A stretch of 64,000 nt of DNA, taken from Ceratorhiza oryzae-sativae (taxonomy: Eukaryota > Basidiomycota > Agaricomycetes > Cantharellales > Ceratobasidiaceae). The notes beneath the pieces are model-generated. The model saw only the letters and a list, made by a program, of their open reading frames with translations, made no database searches and had not been told where the DNA came from. Where the stretch lies: the NCBI GenBank assembly GCA_030998015.1, contig JARWMV010000240.1:248001-312000 (forward strand), in the 5' to 3' direction. The translations under genes were made by a program, and so were the position numbers. Within the stretch, counting starts at the first letter, position 1, and each line of letters starts with the position of its first letter. Of the stretch, positions 26,247 to 38,120 are shown in pieces.

Positions 26247-29200
26247 ATGACGAGTCCCAAATACGATCCCAGGCCGATTGCACTCCTCGAACACCTTCGT
26301 AACTTACCCAGTGAACTGTCGGACCACCCCAATATCTATCCATTCCCAAATTTCACACTCGACGCCAGCGACATCTCGTTCTACACGTCGCCCCAGAATG
26401 CTTTGAGCCATCACTTGGATTTAATCTTTGGCTCTCGGCACGACAACCAACCCGATCGATTTAAGGGAAGAGGGTCGTCGCTTGAGGCGGTCGTAGAAGT
26501 ACTACACCATCATATCACGGGCGATACCGACGAGAATACAGTCCTATGGACATGGGTTCATGACCTCACTTGTGCCGCCCAAGCATATAATCAAAAGGTG
26601 AGTACCGATGATGTTATTTTAACATACATTAGTCCTGATTTGTCCGGTCACAGCTTACACCGAAGGTAGAAGAAGGAAGTGGACGGAAGCGACAGAGTTC
26701 ACTAAACAAACAAAACAAGGCCCGAAAGCGGAAGAACAAGCCTTCAAAGGCACGTATTACCGCTGCCAAGGCCTGTACTGCGATCAAGGTCAGTTTCATA
26801 ATTCGCCTTTCTGTTTTTGCATGTACTTATAGCATTGGATTGTAGTATCCTCATGACCCCGCAGATCTTGAAGACGACAAGCTCGTAGTCTACTCGATTG
26901 GCCACCCTCGCAACGAACTCCTTGACTGTTTGACCCTTCCATGCCACTCAATTACGAACCTGTCCAAGAATCGCTTTCGTTGCCGAGGTACTGCATGCGG
27001 ATGGTCTTGTGCTGAGCCTCGCAGTATTTTGCGAGTGTTGAGGCACGCCCAAGTTTGCTCGGGCCTCGACGAAAGTCTTCGTCAAGAATCCATGCAACGG
27101 AGAGCGTTGCTCTCGCTCGCAGCCAGGTTTCGTGAGCGTGTGACTTCCGTAGCCGACAAAGACGAAATAGACGACTTGGAGGCCCGTCAACTCAGGACCG
27201 AACGGGACAATCACGCACTCCTGAAACTCATCTGTGATCGAATGATGGCGCCTTCCGTTGTTAACTGCACGAAATGGCATGAATTTGTACACACTTTAGA
27301 TGAGAACATCACGACTGTGTCAGGGAGCACAGTGGTTGATAATTATGTGACAACCGAGGCAGCATATATCCGCCATCAATCGGTCAAGGCGCTTTCAGAA
27401 CGTTCAAATCTTACTATAACATTTGATGGTGGGATGACGCGAGCTGGTGAATCGATATACACTATTCATATTACGGATCCCGCCACAGGAGAGGCGTACT
27501 TAATCGAAGGCAATGAAGCTTCGGGTGTCTCGCACACAGGAGAGCACATAGAGGCGATTCTAGACAAGGTACGTGTGTACATTCGAAAGTCTTTTGTAAA
27601 CGATTACTGAACATAATTATTAGATTATTACCGAAGTGGGTCCGCTTCGATTCGCCTGTGCCGTATCTGATAATGCAGGTAATACAAGAGCTGCGCGTAA
27701 GATTCTTGGAACGAAGTACCCATGGATAGTTACCTTGTTCAATGCATGCCACCACCAGAACAATACAGCTAAAGACATTGGCTCTCTTCCCCATTTTCGA
27801 GCATGTATCTCTCAGCTAAAGTCGATCATCAAGTTCTTTCATTCATCCTCCTTTGCTCGAAGACACCTGGCTGCATTATGTGCCCTCAGCAATGTGCATG
27901 GCGGACTTGAGGCAGATGGCAAGACCAGATTTGTGACTATCTACTATGCTGCCCGCTCTGTGCTTCGGTGTATCGCTCAAATTCTAGAATTGTTCTCCTC
28001 GGGTGTATTGGATCCAAGCTCGGTAAGCTACTTAGAGTTATTGAGTTTGTCTACATTACTAAATGTATCTGCTTTGATAGAACTTGCTGGTCTACTGGCT
28101 ACTTGATTTACCGACAGTACAGAAGTTCACTGTCGAATTACGCCAGCTTGTGGTTGTGCTAGAGCCACTTGCTCGCTCCATCAAATGTCTAGAATCCAGC
28201 CACTCGACCCCAGCAGATGTATACCACTTTTGGCTGGCAGTACTTGCTCGCTATAAAGAGATATTCAAGGGCAACACAACACTTCTTGGCTCTGCCTTAC
28301 CGCAAGCTGTGATTGACGACATCACAAGCATCCTGAATGGACGATACTCAGAGATGTTCCACGGTAAAACTCAGCAGATATATGTGACTGCATTCTTCTT
28401 AGATCCTTGTGAGTTTAGCTCAACCCACTTTGTTATTTTATGAACGATATCTAACTTGATGTGCGTAGGCTTTCGAGGAGCTGATCTCCTTAGGGGAAGT
28501 GTTTCGGACCATCTTTACAACACTGATAGCAAAATCGCATCCGCTCGCTTGCCCACCCTTCCTGTGGACCATGATCTCCGACAGGCTTTCCCAGTATATG
28601 CGAAGGCTGGAGAGTATTTGTTAAGACTTTTGGCAAATATTTACAATGCGAACCCAGCATTACCACTCTTTATCTGGTACAACAACATTTGGGGCGACAT
28701 AGAGTCAAATCTGCGCGAGCAGCTCATGCGCTTCACTCGATCTCTCAGCCCGTTTCATCGCTTGTCGGAGGCGGCCACAAGGCAGGAGTATTGGGAAGAA
28801 ATGTCGACCGTTGCGGGTGCAGACCTTCTTTCTCATTTAGGCGTCTTGATTAGCAGTGTCGTACCAAACTCGATGGCCGAGGAACGAACAATGTCAGTGA
28901 TCACGAAGATGAACTCCCCGGATCGAGCATCGCAAAAGGTTTCTACACTGTTCGACATGGCAATGATACAACAGTATTACAAGCGAGAAGAGGCTGCCTA
29001 CTTAGTGAGCTCTTTAATTTTATCTAGGTCATATTTGTAGACTTACATTTCGTTGAACAGAGCCGGCACCGTGCTTGTCCAACAGTTCGTTTTGCAGACC
29101 TTTCAAAATATACACCTGCCATTAGTGCCGACCAGGCGCCTCAAATAGGTGCTGAATACAGCGCTTCTGAAGATTTTGGCTCACATAGCATCGTGTATGC

Positions 29201-29438
29201 AGATCCTGATGCCCTCGAATCGGAGAACGAGCCTGCAGATCGCTCAGAGCTTGGAAGCTGAGATGTATTTGAGGTGGAGGCAAAGGATGGGGTTTTGCTC
29301 ACTTCCAAACTACTCACAGACATACTTATCGATATTCCTGTACCCTCTCAAGCTTCCCGCTCTGCTGATATAGCTGAGTTAGCGCCAATGCAGTCTCAAG
29401 CGCATCAGCCGGTGGATATGTCCACTCTTGTGTACTAG
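26247..29438 (+). pseudogene. hAT-family transposase, DUF659-like, one nonsense codon
   Basis: Seven or more exons encode an N-terminal region starting MTSPKYDPRPIALL. They also encode a BED-like finger (RCRGTACGWSCAEP followed by RHAQVC), a basic linker, and an RNase H-like core with TFDGGMTR and AVSDNAGNT supplying two likely catalytic Asp. NACHHQNNTAKDIG follows, as in DUF659 proteins. The C-terminus has the hAT dimerisation pattern VPNSMAEERTMSVI. The frame meets TGA at 29259 but then stays open in the same frame for 58 codons to TAG at 29436-29438, so one CGA-to-TGA style change probably truncated an otherwise intact transposase. It would excise and insert the flanking element in the nucleus. 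Truncation falls after the dimerisation region, so activity may be retained. Confidence 0.82.
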
Positions 29439-29528
29439 TGTTATGATTATGTAATAGTTCTTACTAAGAATACACGTTTGTTTACTAACCTGTTTTCTGT
29501 TTGCAAACCGTAAGCGAGCACAGGTAAG

Positions 29529-29945
29529 CAGACTCCTACCCATCCTCTAAGTTCACGTGATTCAGGGTGAATGGCAGGGTCCTCTTCACGCCTTGCGTGA
29601 ACTAGAGACTGGCACAAAATGTTTGTTTGTTTATATTTTATTTGGTCCATCAAGGAGCAATGAACCCCAGTGAACCCCAAATCCCCACTGTGTCTGGACT
29701 GACTGCATGACTAAGCCACATCCTTGAGCAAATCCCTGATGCCTTAGACTCCTTCCCAGTCTTGTTCTCGCACATCACGTGCTTTTCTTAAACTTATGTG
29801 AGCACGAGTGTGCTTGAACGACTGGCACCACTCTTTGGCGCTTAGTTTTGTTTGGCCAATCTGAGCCCCTCTCCATCACTCCTTCGTGATCCATCAAGTC
29901 ACATTCGCATGCTTCACGTGATTCGATCCTCACTCTCCTGCCACT
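29529..29945 (+). repeat. Left long terminal inverted repeat of the DUF6589/RecQ element
   Basis: It matches the reverse complement of 37775-37999 (outer 225 bp) and then of 36395-36590. The inner part encodes, on the right copy, the start of the DUF6589 frame (SPSPSLLRDPSSHIR). The same peptide therefore appears by repeat structure at the left end and is not an independent gene there. Confidence 0.85.
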
Positions 29946-30000
29946 TCGTTGTTTTTCTAAAGACTAATTTATCTTGTTTCTTATCTTTATTCAATAATAT

Positions 30001-32310
30001 GTCAGCACCAGTCTCACCGCATGCAATTGCTATTAAGACTGAGTCTATCTTTGGTGTCCGACCATGCAAATTCCAGATCTGCATCTGCGATCTACAGCTT
30101 CAACAGCAGCACTCGGTACTTGTTTCCCCTACAGGCTCAGGGAAATCATTGTCGTTCTTAATGCCATTTATCTGGGACCCTACTGGTGTTTGCCTCTTGA
30201 TTAGCCCACTTCAGTTGCTCAGTGGTCAACACACATCGCATTCAGCATTAAAAAAACTCAGAATTCAAGCTGTCAACTTGACAAAGGAAACAACTTTGGA
30301 TGAACTGTTCAAGGTACACCTTGTATAAGCATTTAGAGTGATTATTCAAGTGTAGCTAGGACATCGCATGTGGGGAATACCAACTAGTCATTGCCTCCCC
30401 TGAATACGTTGATGAGGATGAGCACTTTCAGAAATATCTTTGGAACTTGCCGGTGTTCTGAAACTGTGTCACTTGAGTTGTGTTTGACAAGGCACATTGT
30501 GTGTTAGACTGGGGCAATTTTTGGCCTGCTTACCACTGACTGTGTTTTCTCCCTGCCATGCTATCCAGCGCCACATTCCTTGCTCTCTCGGCAATGCTCA
30601 CTCCCTTAATGATCTCTGAACTCAAATGGTTGCTTGGGCTCCACAAAGCCAAGGTTATCTGGCAGTCAAATACTTGTTGCAATATTGCTCTAGTTGTCCA
30701 AAAAATGAAGCATATGCTCAAATCCCTCCACAACATTGCATTCCTCATCCCATCAGGCCTCACCCCAACTTCCCTGCCACCACCAAAATTCATGTTGTTC
30801 ATGTGCAGTAAAAAGCTCTGTGAGAGAGCTGCTCAATTTCTTTGCTCTCGACTTCCCCCTGAGCTCCAAGAGCAAGTAGTTTGGGTCCATGCAGATATGA
30901 CAAGCAGGTTTAACGAGTGTGCAATGGAAAAGCTTAAGACAGGGGAACTATTTGGTGTTGTATGCACAGATGTGGCAGGAATGGTGAGCAAACTTCATGC
31001 ATATTTAGCAAGCCTTAATGGAACAAATATATTCTAGGGCATAGATATTCCGGACATAGATCTTGTGGTACAATTTCAAGTACCAGGACAGTTTTGTATT
31101 TTGTTTCAGCAGATTGGCCATGCAGTGTGAGGTCACGGCTGAACTGGCATTGTGATTGTGATAGTGGAACTGAAGTACTTTGACAAAACTACCACATCAG
31201 CACAGAACCAATTGACAGGGAAGGGAAAGAAGCAAAAAGTGGAGGAGGCCAAACCTTCCACTTGGCTGTCAAAGAGGCAATGTACCAAGGCTAAAGATCA
31301 TGGCGCAGCCCCAGCACAAGAAGAGTCATCCACTACCAACATGACTGGCTCCACCACTCTGCCCTGCACCACTCAGCCTTTGGAGGGTCAAGATGGCAAC
31401 AAGATTGAAATTGAGCTGGTACTGGATGCGTTCATCAATGCTGAGGTGCAAGGATCTGGCTGTCGTTGCAGGCCTGGTGATCAATATTTTTACAACCCTG
31501 ATATTCCTCAAGGTGAGTACAATGGTCTTAATATATTTTATTCATCTCATGCTTGATTCATTATTCATAGTGGGTGATGAAGAGTATTGTTGCAAGTGAT
31601 GTTGTCCTCTGCCGCCCTTGCCTGACCAATGCTGTGACATATGCAACAAGTTGCTGGCAGAATCTATACTTACTGTAGATGAGTTCAAGCCTCCCCTTCA
31701 AGCCCGCCCACAGAAAAAAATGCTGGAGAAAGACTTTGGGAACTGGAGTGACGTCGACCACAGTCTTCAGGAGGCCCTTTGTATTTGGTGTGACAAAGCT
31801 GCTGAGGCTCGATGGGGTCCACATCATATTGTAGGCAGTATCGGCCTCATTGGCAACAATCAAATTGATTGAGTTGTGTCTCTTGCCTGCTGTGGCTTGA
31901 TTCCAACCCTTTCTGACTTTGATTGTGAGTTCAAGTGGTTATATTTTGCTCAATATGCTGTAGATGTGCTGAAGATCATCCACACCTCCTACCCCCCTCC
32001 TGATGCCTCTCAACCCCACCTTGCTGCTTCAACGACCACACAAAGCACTCCTTGTGCCTCTTGTGCTGAACCAAAGAAGGTTATGACCTGCAGTGGGTGT
32101 GGGATATCAGGTCACACATGTGAGTCTCCATACCTATTCTGATTGATGATCTAGCTAATACCTACTAGTTCAAAAGTGCCTGCAGAAGAAAGAGGTGGAG
32201 GTAAGTATAGTAAGAGGTTGTTTAATAGACAATATCAATTATTTATTTTTAATTAGGCTGCCCTTGGCCGCAATCAAAGCGCCGCAACAGCTACAATAGA
32301 CAGCCACTGA
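30001..32310 (+). pseudogene. RecQ-like ATP-dependent DNA helicase, decayed
   Basis: Walker A is present as SPTGSGKSLSF at about 30127. The Walker B/DEAH box reads DKAH (about 30488), a Glu-to-Lys change explainable by one G-to-A. Motifs of the second helicase lobe follow: HADMTSRFNE and VVCTDVAGMGIDIPDIDLVVQF, split by an intron near 30984. A Cys-rich segment CRCRPG, then CCDICN, resembles the RecQ zinc-binding region. A final CASC...CSGCGISGHT cluster ends the gene. In-frame stops occur near 30462, 30536 and 31132. Sequence is CpG-poor throughout. RecQ enzymes unwind DNA 3' to 5'; here the enzyme cannot be made. Its place inside the inverted repeats suggests it was element cargo or part of its replication machinery. 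Confidence 0.72.
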
Positions 32311-32337
32311 TATTTTTGATCACCACGCCAACTACCT

Positions 32338-35300
32338 CTATTCCTCAACTGCCAAATATCCAAGTTGTATCCCCTCATTATCACCATCTACCCCTTCCTC
32401 CTCTGTCCTAGGTTCCTCCTCCATTGCCCACCATAGACTCCCTGCCTCCTTGGTTGCTTCTTCAACACCAGCTGCAAATGCATTGACTGGAGGGGAAGAG
32501 AATACTTGGCCTGCTTGATGTGAGCCCATTTTTTCACCCTCTAGATATCTCCTAACAATTGCTAGACTTGTTTTCATCACAGGTGGCAGATGTAGTATAG
32601 TCCATGGCGTTAAATAAAAATTCTTCTCTATAATTCTGTGCACAGTTTGATACTCCTCGATCAATACTGATTCTTTCCTCAAGTGTTCTGGTGTTTGGTT
32701 TGAGCCAGACCCAGAATACTGGCGCTTTTGGAAGTAATTGTTGTGCTCAATGACCCAGTCAGCACCTTGAAAGCCATCTATTTTTCCAGTTGGGTTGACA
32801 AGCCAGTTTTGTTGGACCACATTGGATAGCTTGGCAGGCCACCCACCATCAAGGTACGTAAGGAATTGTGTGATGTGTCAAGCATACTTATGCTTGCCTG
32901 TCTGTCTCCAGATATAAACCCACATAGGGAGAAGGTCTTGGACTCACTGGACGTTGCCGTATTGAGCAGCTCGCGTGACACTGAGGTAGAGTAGCACATT
33001 TTGATTAAACAGTTGGACTTGGTCATGGACCATATCTGTTACGGGTCAGGGTACACTTGAATATCTAGAGCTTAAGCAAATGTAGATATGTTAGTATACA
33101 CTAATTGTACTCAATACTTCTTAGACTAGAGTAAGAAGGCTCAAAGTAGTTGCAATGCGATCAAGTAACACTCAAGGTAGTCTTAATCTTTCACAGTGTA
33201 AACTGACTAATTTATAGGTATAAAGAGCAAGACTACTATGGTCAGGTTCCCTTAGATATCTTAAATGTAGTTCAGCCCTAGTCGCTTGGACTAACTGATA
33301 CTAATCTTAATACTAGACTTAAGCAATAGCTTGTAGGATAGATGGTGGGCTGCCTAATGTGTGTACTTCCTCAGCTACAGGTACTTAGATTTTCCTCTAA
33401 TAGCTGGTACTTAATGTCACACTCAATCAGGCAATATTGTATCCTTATATATCTCTGTATATAAGATACAATGACTCAGACAGTATATAACTAATATGGT
33501 ACTTTATTCCTCAGTACTAGTTATATAAGAAATCACACACAGACAAGAGAAATAGAAAGAGAAAAAGAAACCAATAACCGGTCTGGGTTGAGTAGTGAAG
33601 GGAAGGTGGTCTGGAAGGCCTCAGAGGAGGTCCTTTTATACCCTGAGGAGGGCATTCCAGAGCCAAATAGATACATGCATGCCAGTGCATCATCAAAAGA
33701 GGGTACTGCTATACTTGGGGTACACCCTAGCCCAGTATAGGATAAAAGAGTAAAGACAGGGTGTGGATCGAAGGCATTGATGCATCTGAGACCTGCTATT
33801 GGCTTGTAGATCATATTATCATAGTATATACATGTAATGAATGGAGGCTACATCTCAGTGAGTCATAAAGTGAGTCAGAGAAGCTTCTGGATCAATTTGG
33901 GAAGCTCTCCTGACTCACTGGAGTCATTAGATCTTGATTGATGGTCCAGTAAGATTCTAATGATCTTTGGGCCATTCCGGTGTGAGGATCTGGTGGATCG
34001 CGACGATCTTTGGGCAGCAGATACCGCCGAAGATTAGCTATCGATAGAGCACAAGATCGCTTTGATAGCGTAAGCGGTTGCCGAGATATGAGCAGTGTGA
34101 TGTTGTAATCAATATCTCCTGATAAGAGGAAATATTGCAACCTCTGTATCTCTCTGAGATCTTATCGTAAAAACTTAATAAAATATGCGTTGGAGAGCGG
34201 GAAATTTTTACTATTTAATGGAACGGAAAATAGTACAATTCAGAGCGCATACAAATTCAAGTATTTCACAATTTAATTACAGAGGCATCGCTTGAGGTTG
34301 GCAGAGCAGACTAAAATAATAGAAAAATTTAGTGATCCATAACAATATCGCCACTGGTTCCAGAGCAATGGGCAGGGCAATACGATAAAGCAGCAATGTG
34401 CTCACTGACTACCTGACAAGAAACATGGACCACTTGCTCCCATGTTGGTCTCCAATCCTTTAGGTCGACGCCATATATCCTCCTGACCGTCAATCGCCAG
34501 CTGTCAGCAATTGTCGCAAGTGCCAGGTGCTGTATTAGGCTGTGAGTTCATCGAAACCCTGGATTGGTACTGATTTTCCCTATCTCTCTAGGCCGTAAGA
34601 GTGTACAAAGGTGGAATAGGGAGTGTGGGTGAGTTGGATGGCCGGCGCAAGACCTCTCAGGATGGATCCATAGTCGATGCATGGCGTCGGCCAGGGCCAT
34701 ACGAATATGAAACCACCCGGGTAGGGAAACAACAAACTGGAGGCGGTCCCACGCTTCGTCCTCGATTGCTTGACTTTCTTGGAGGCTCAAGAATTTTTCG
34801 ACTGTCCCCAAATCGGCATGCATAAGTATAATGTAGGCCTTCAGTTGTTCTTTAATTGCGCCTCCCCGCTCAAGTATTTTGTTCATCGCCCTAGCGTTGC
34901 CATCTGTCGTCGATAGGCTAATGTCCATTGTGGGTATAGGCTTCTGCGTCGTTTTTGTGCAAGGGATCCAGCTTCGTTGAGCCGGTAAGCCCAAACATTC
35001 CTGGCGAAATATTTTTTTCAGGTCCGCTGGTATTGTTTCCAGGTCCTCGCTCAGTAAAATATCGCGGACATGCCAGGCAAATAATGAGTGGATGCTCGTC
35101 TCATCGTCCGACACGAACGACGTCTTTGCAATCATCGACATCAATCGGTCATGCGAGAATACTACGGGTGGCAATGAGCGATACGGGTTAAATTCCGAGC
35201 GTGCCCATAACTCTTCGCACACCCGTAAGTCCTCCTTCATCGTCCCAGGCCGAAGCGGGAAGAATGCGGCTGAGGCCATGCTAACCAGTTGGCCTGGGTT

Positions 35301-36530
35301 TTCGGCTGTGGGTTGTTCTGTATCAAATCGAGCCTCGAGGTTATCTAGCCCAATCGCCGAAACTAGACCTGCCAGCTCGCTTTTCAGCGATTTGCGTGCC
35401 TCTTTGGACATTTGGTCGACCATCCGATTTATTGACGTTGGCGCCACGCTCAAGCCTGCATGTGAGAGGAACTCGATTGTTCTCTCGGAGGTATTCTCGG
35501 TGTGAGCAAACATGCCAATAATCGCCTGTAGGCTATTACAACGCGCATTGCTATTGTTCATGCAGATGCTGAACAGAGCGAGGCGCCGCTGTATTCAGAC
35601 TGGTCAGTACAAATTTTATTATATTCTTTAAATAAGACTCACCACATATGTCCGCTCTATCTGTTTCCGTAACGCCTTTCCCTTGTTCTTCTGCCAAGGC
35701 GCGCCCGTTTGTACACTCTGAACGTCGCCAGACTGCCCTTGGCCAACTCCATTCGATTCCGAAGCCTCGAGCTCGTCTTCGAGTAGATCGTCATCTATAT
35801 GCATCCCCCAGTCCTCATCTGGCATATCGGCACCCACATCTGACGCTACATCGGCAGCAGACAGCTCCGGCATTGAGAGGGAGGGTTTGTCGGCCCGATG
35901 ACGGTATGTAATCTCCGTCAAGTAGTCGCCCTGTTCGTTGGCTGAGGCGGCCTCCCTCTGAATCGCCACAACGTTTAGAAGCGTTCCAAATAGTCTCCAT
36001 ACAGACGGGCAGCGCTCTTCAAAGGTGCTTGCCATTTTCATGCTTGAAAATTCAGAGAACTGCGAGGGCTTCGCATGCGCCACATTGAAGTGGAACCCGG
36101 CAGTGGGTAGAAGTAGCGAGCCCAGTTCGCATGCATAGGTACGAAGGGCGATGTTGTGAGCGATGCGATTAATGGTGGGGGCGGTTTGAGGTGCGTTCAG
36201 GAGGGTACATATAAGTGCATTTAGTGCCGGAGGGCTGCAAATTTGTTGTTGTAGTGCAAAAATCGCCTCGGTTGGCTCGGGCTCAGCAATATATGCATGT
36301 ATCAAGTCAAATAATGATATATTATCATTTTGAAGTATTCTAGCAAAGACGTCTAGCTGTTCTCTGAGGATCATAACAAGTGGCGGAAAAGGAGATAGGA
36401 GGCCCGTCACGTGAAGCGTGCGAATGTGACTCGATGGATCACGAAGGAGTGACGGAGAGGGGCTCAGATCGGCCAAACAAAACTCAGCGCCGAAGAGTGG
36501 TGCCAGTCGTTCGAGCACGCTCGTGCTCAC
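32338..36530 (-). pseudogene. DUF6589-family protein gene, interrupted by a solo LTR
   Basis: The N-terminal part (36530-35628, MSTSVLERLAPLFG start) and middle part (35561-34548) are long open frames joined by a short intron. They include FFPLRPGTMKEDLRVCEELW, HSLFAWHVRDILL and the family-typical PGWFHIRMALADAMHRLWI. After 34548 the frame continues through SLIQHLALATIADSWRLTVRRIY to the LTR at 34344. Beyond it (below 33037) the family C-terminus resumes: TGKHKYA and QNWLVNPTGKIDGFQGADW, with two in-frame stops. Conserved acidic positions in DNLEARF, STTDGNA and ALADAM could form a nuclease-like triad; that is inference. DUF6589 proteins are known to me as repeated, function-unassigned proteins of Agaricomycetes. 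This copy was probably intact until the LTR insertion. Confidence 0.72.
33037..34344 (-). mobile_element. Solo LTR, family A, copy 1
   Basis: 1308 bp with TGTTA...TAACA ends and 5-bp target-site duplication ATATC (33032-33036 and 34345-34349). It is almost identical, in opposite orientation, to 48053-49362. It contains the promoter TATAAAA and a conserved 82-codon frame at 33892-34140. No internal retrotransposon sequence remains, so it arose by LTR-LTR recombination after inserting into the DUF6589 gene. Confidence 0.93.
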
Positions 36531-36590
36531 ATAAGTTTAAGAAAAGCACGTGACGTGCGAGAACAAGACTGGGAAGGAGTCTATGATGCC

Positions 36591-37774
36591 TGCAATATGC
36601 TGATGCCTCGCGCAAACACTTGTTTGTAATCTTCTCGCAGCACTCACAATGGCCAAGCCGCGTACTCGAAGTTCAACAACACAGCTCGGTTCTTTGTAGA
36701 AAACCATATAAATATAACCGATTTCATTGTCCGGGTGGTTGGGGACACTTTCAGACCCCATGAAGTTGCATTGCCAGCGATTTCGGATTGGTTGTGCCAC
36801 CCACAAAACCTCAATCGCGTCGCCTCGACCTTAATTTTGGCCCCAAAAACCTGCGAAACGATGGCGGAGATTTCACGGAACATCTCAACATGCGAATTAA
36901 TCGACGAAATGACGGAGCTAATCGATAAAACTAGTGGATATCACTACAACGCGAGCCACATGAAGGCTGAAAAGATCCTCAAGTTTTCGAGAGAAGAATT
37001 GGCGACAGACCTGAAGGGCCGATGCACAAATCTCTGGCATTTGGCACAATTGCTTCTAAACACTCCAACCGCCCAATCAACCACTCGATGTCTTGACGAA
37101 TATGAGGACTATCTCACAAAACTCCATTTCGATTCTCCTGCGGAATCCTTTCCCGCGCTCAACGTTTGCGACAAGGGCTCGGTTGAATCGAACCCAAGTG
37201 TCATTACACATCAAAGCCGGGGTGGAGAGCTGAATATTCGAGGATCAGAACTATCCATAGTCATGAGTAATCGAGCCACCACAAGTGAAGCGAGACTCTG
37301 AAATTTACCTCGGGCATAGAGAGGCGTTAGTTTATTCAGTATACTAATGCAGAGTAGCAACTCTCACTGTAACCGGCTACCAATGCTGATCGGCCTATTT
37401 ATGCATTCGACACATGCACCTGAAAAGGTGGTGAAGCTATTTGCGCATGCTGGGTTGTCGATCTTGCCCTTGTCAGTGAATAATATGGTGCATTCAATAT
37501 CAAAACACGCGATTTGCGCACTGAAAAACGGGCTGCCCAATCAAGTGAAAGGTTTCGCATTTGATAACCTAGACATAAATGTCAAAACTGAGACACCGAC
37601 CGCCTTCGAGGTGATATGCACATGAAGCAGCTTGGAACAGGCGAGGAGCGATGCCTAGTTTTGCTTCTGACATCTTAATGATATCTGCACCTTTGACTTT
37701 CAGGCAGCCAATGAGTGTTTCGGAAGTCGAAGAGATGAGTTCCATCCCTTGGGGTTGTTGTGAGGTTAGCTCAG
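36591..37774 (+). mobile_element. Insertion inside the right inverted repeat carrying a second DUF6589 fragment
   Basis: This 1.2-kb block separates the two halves of the right terminal repeat. It encodes, on the plus strand, a divergent relative of the neighbouring DUF6589 N-terminal half. One frame is 36735-37301 (GYHYNASHMKAEKILKFSRE, compare HFNVAHAKPSQFSEFS); the other is 37347-37625 (NSHCNRLPMLIGLFMHS, DNLDINVKTETPT). The C-terminal half is absent. I found no clear TSD, so capture during repair is as likely as transposition. Confidence 0.55.
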
Positions 37775-38120
37775 CATGGCATTAGGCATCAGGGATTTCC
37801 TCAAGGACGTGGCTTAGTCATGCAGTCGGTCCAGACACGGTAGGGATTTGGGGTTCACTGGGGTTCATCGCTCCTTGATGGACCAAATAAAATATAAACA
37901 AACAAACATTTTGTGCCAGTCTCTAGTTCACGCAAGGCGTGAAGAGGACCCTGCCATTCACCCTGAATCACGTGAACTTAGAGGATGGGTAGGAGTCTGA
38001 CAGGTAAGTTACTTGCAAACCGTTTCTTACGAAGCCCTAGTTTCAACTCCCCAGCGCTTGCGTGTAAGGGTCTGTCCCACAGCCTTGGTTTAAGCCTCCC
38101 ACAATGATGAGGGCGCCATC

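Larger units (their letters stand above)
29529..37999. mobile_element. DUF6589/RecQ element with long inverted repeats and 9-bp TSD
   Basis: The termini are CAGACTCCTACCC inverted repeats, perfect for 130 bp (29529-29658 against the right end) and recognisable for about 400 bp. The 9-bp direct repeat ACAGGTAAG flanks them (29520-29528 and 38000-38008). The element interrupts the 3' part of the hAT. Contents are a RecQ-like helicase relic on the plus strand, a DUF6589 gene on the minus strand converging on it, a solo LTR inside the latter, and a 1.2-kb insertion in the right repeat. Length, 9-bp TSD and gene content are not those of hAT or Tc1 families. I know no established name for this arrangement. 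Confidence 0.85.
26000..38039 (+). mobile_element. hAT DNA transposon with nested insertions
   Basis: Both ends carry the 14-bp perfect inverted repeat TAGGGCTTCGTAAG (26000-26013 and 38026-38039). They are flanked by the 8-bp direct repeat GTTTCAAC (25992-25999 and 38040-38047), exactly the hAT signature. Inside are a transposase gene (26247-29438) and an 8.47-kb secondary element. Removing that element and one copy of its TSD leaves a hAT of about 3.56 kb, a normal autonomous length. Confidence 0.93.

Noticed and set aside
29852..30328. A single gene fusing SPSPSLLRDPSSHIR to the RecQ Walker A region
   Set aside because: The first part is the terminal repeat, which encodes the start of DUF6589 at the other end; the fusion is an accident of the open frame.
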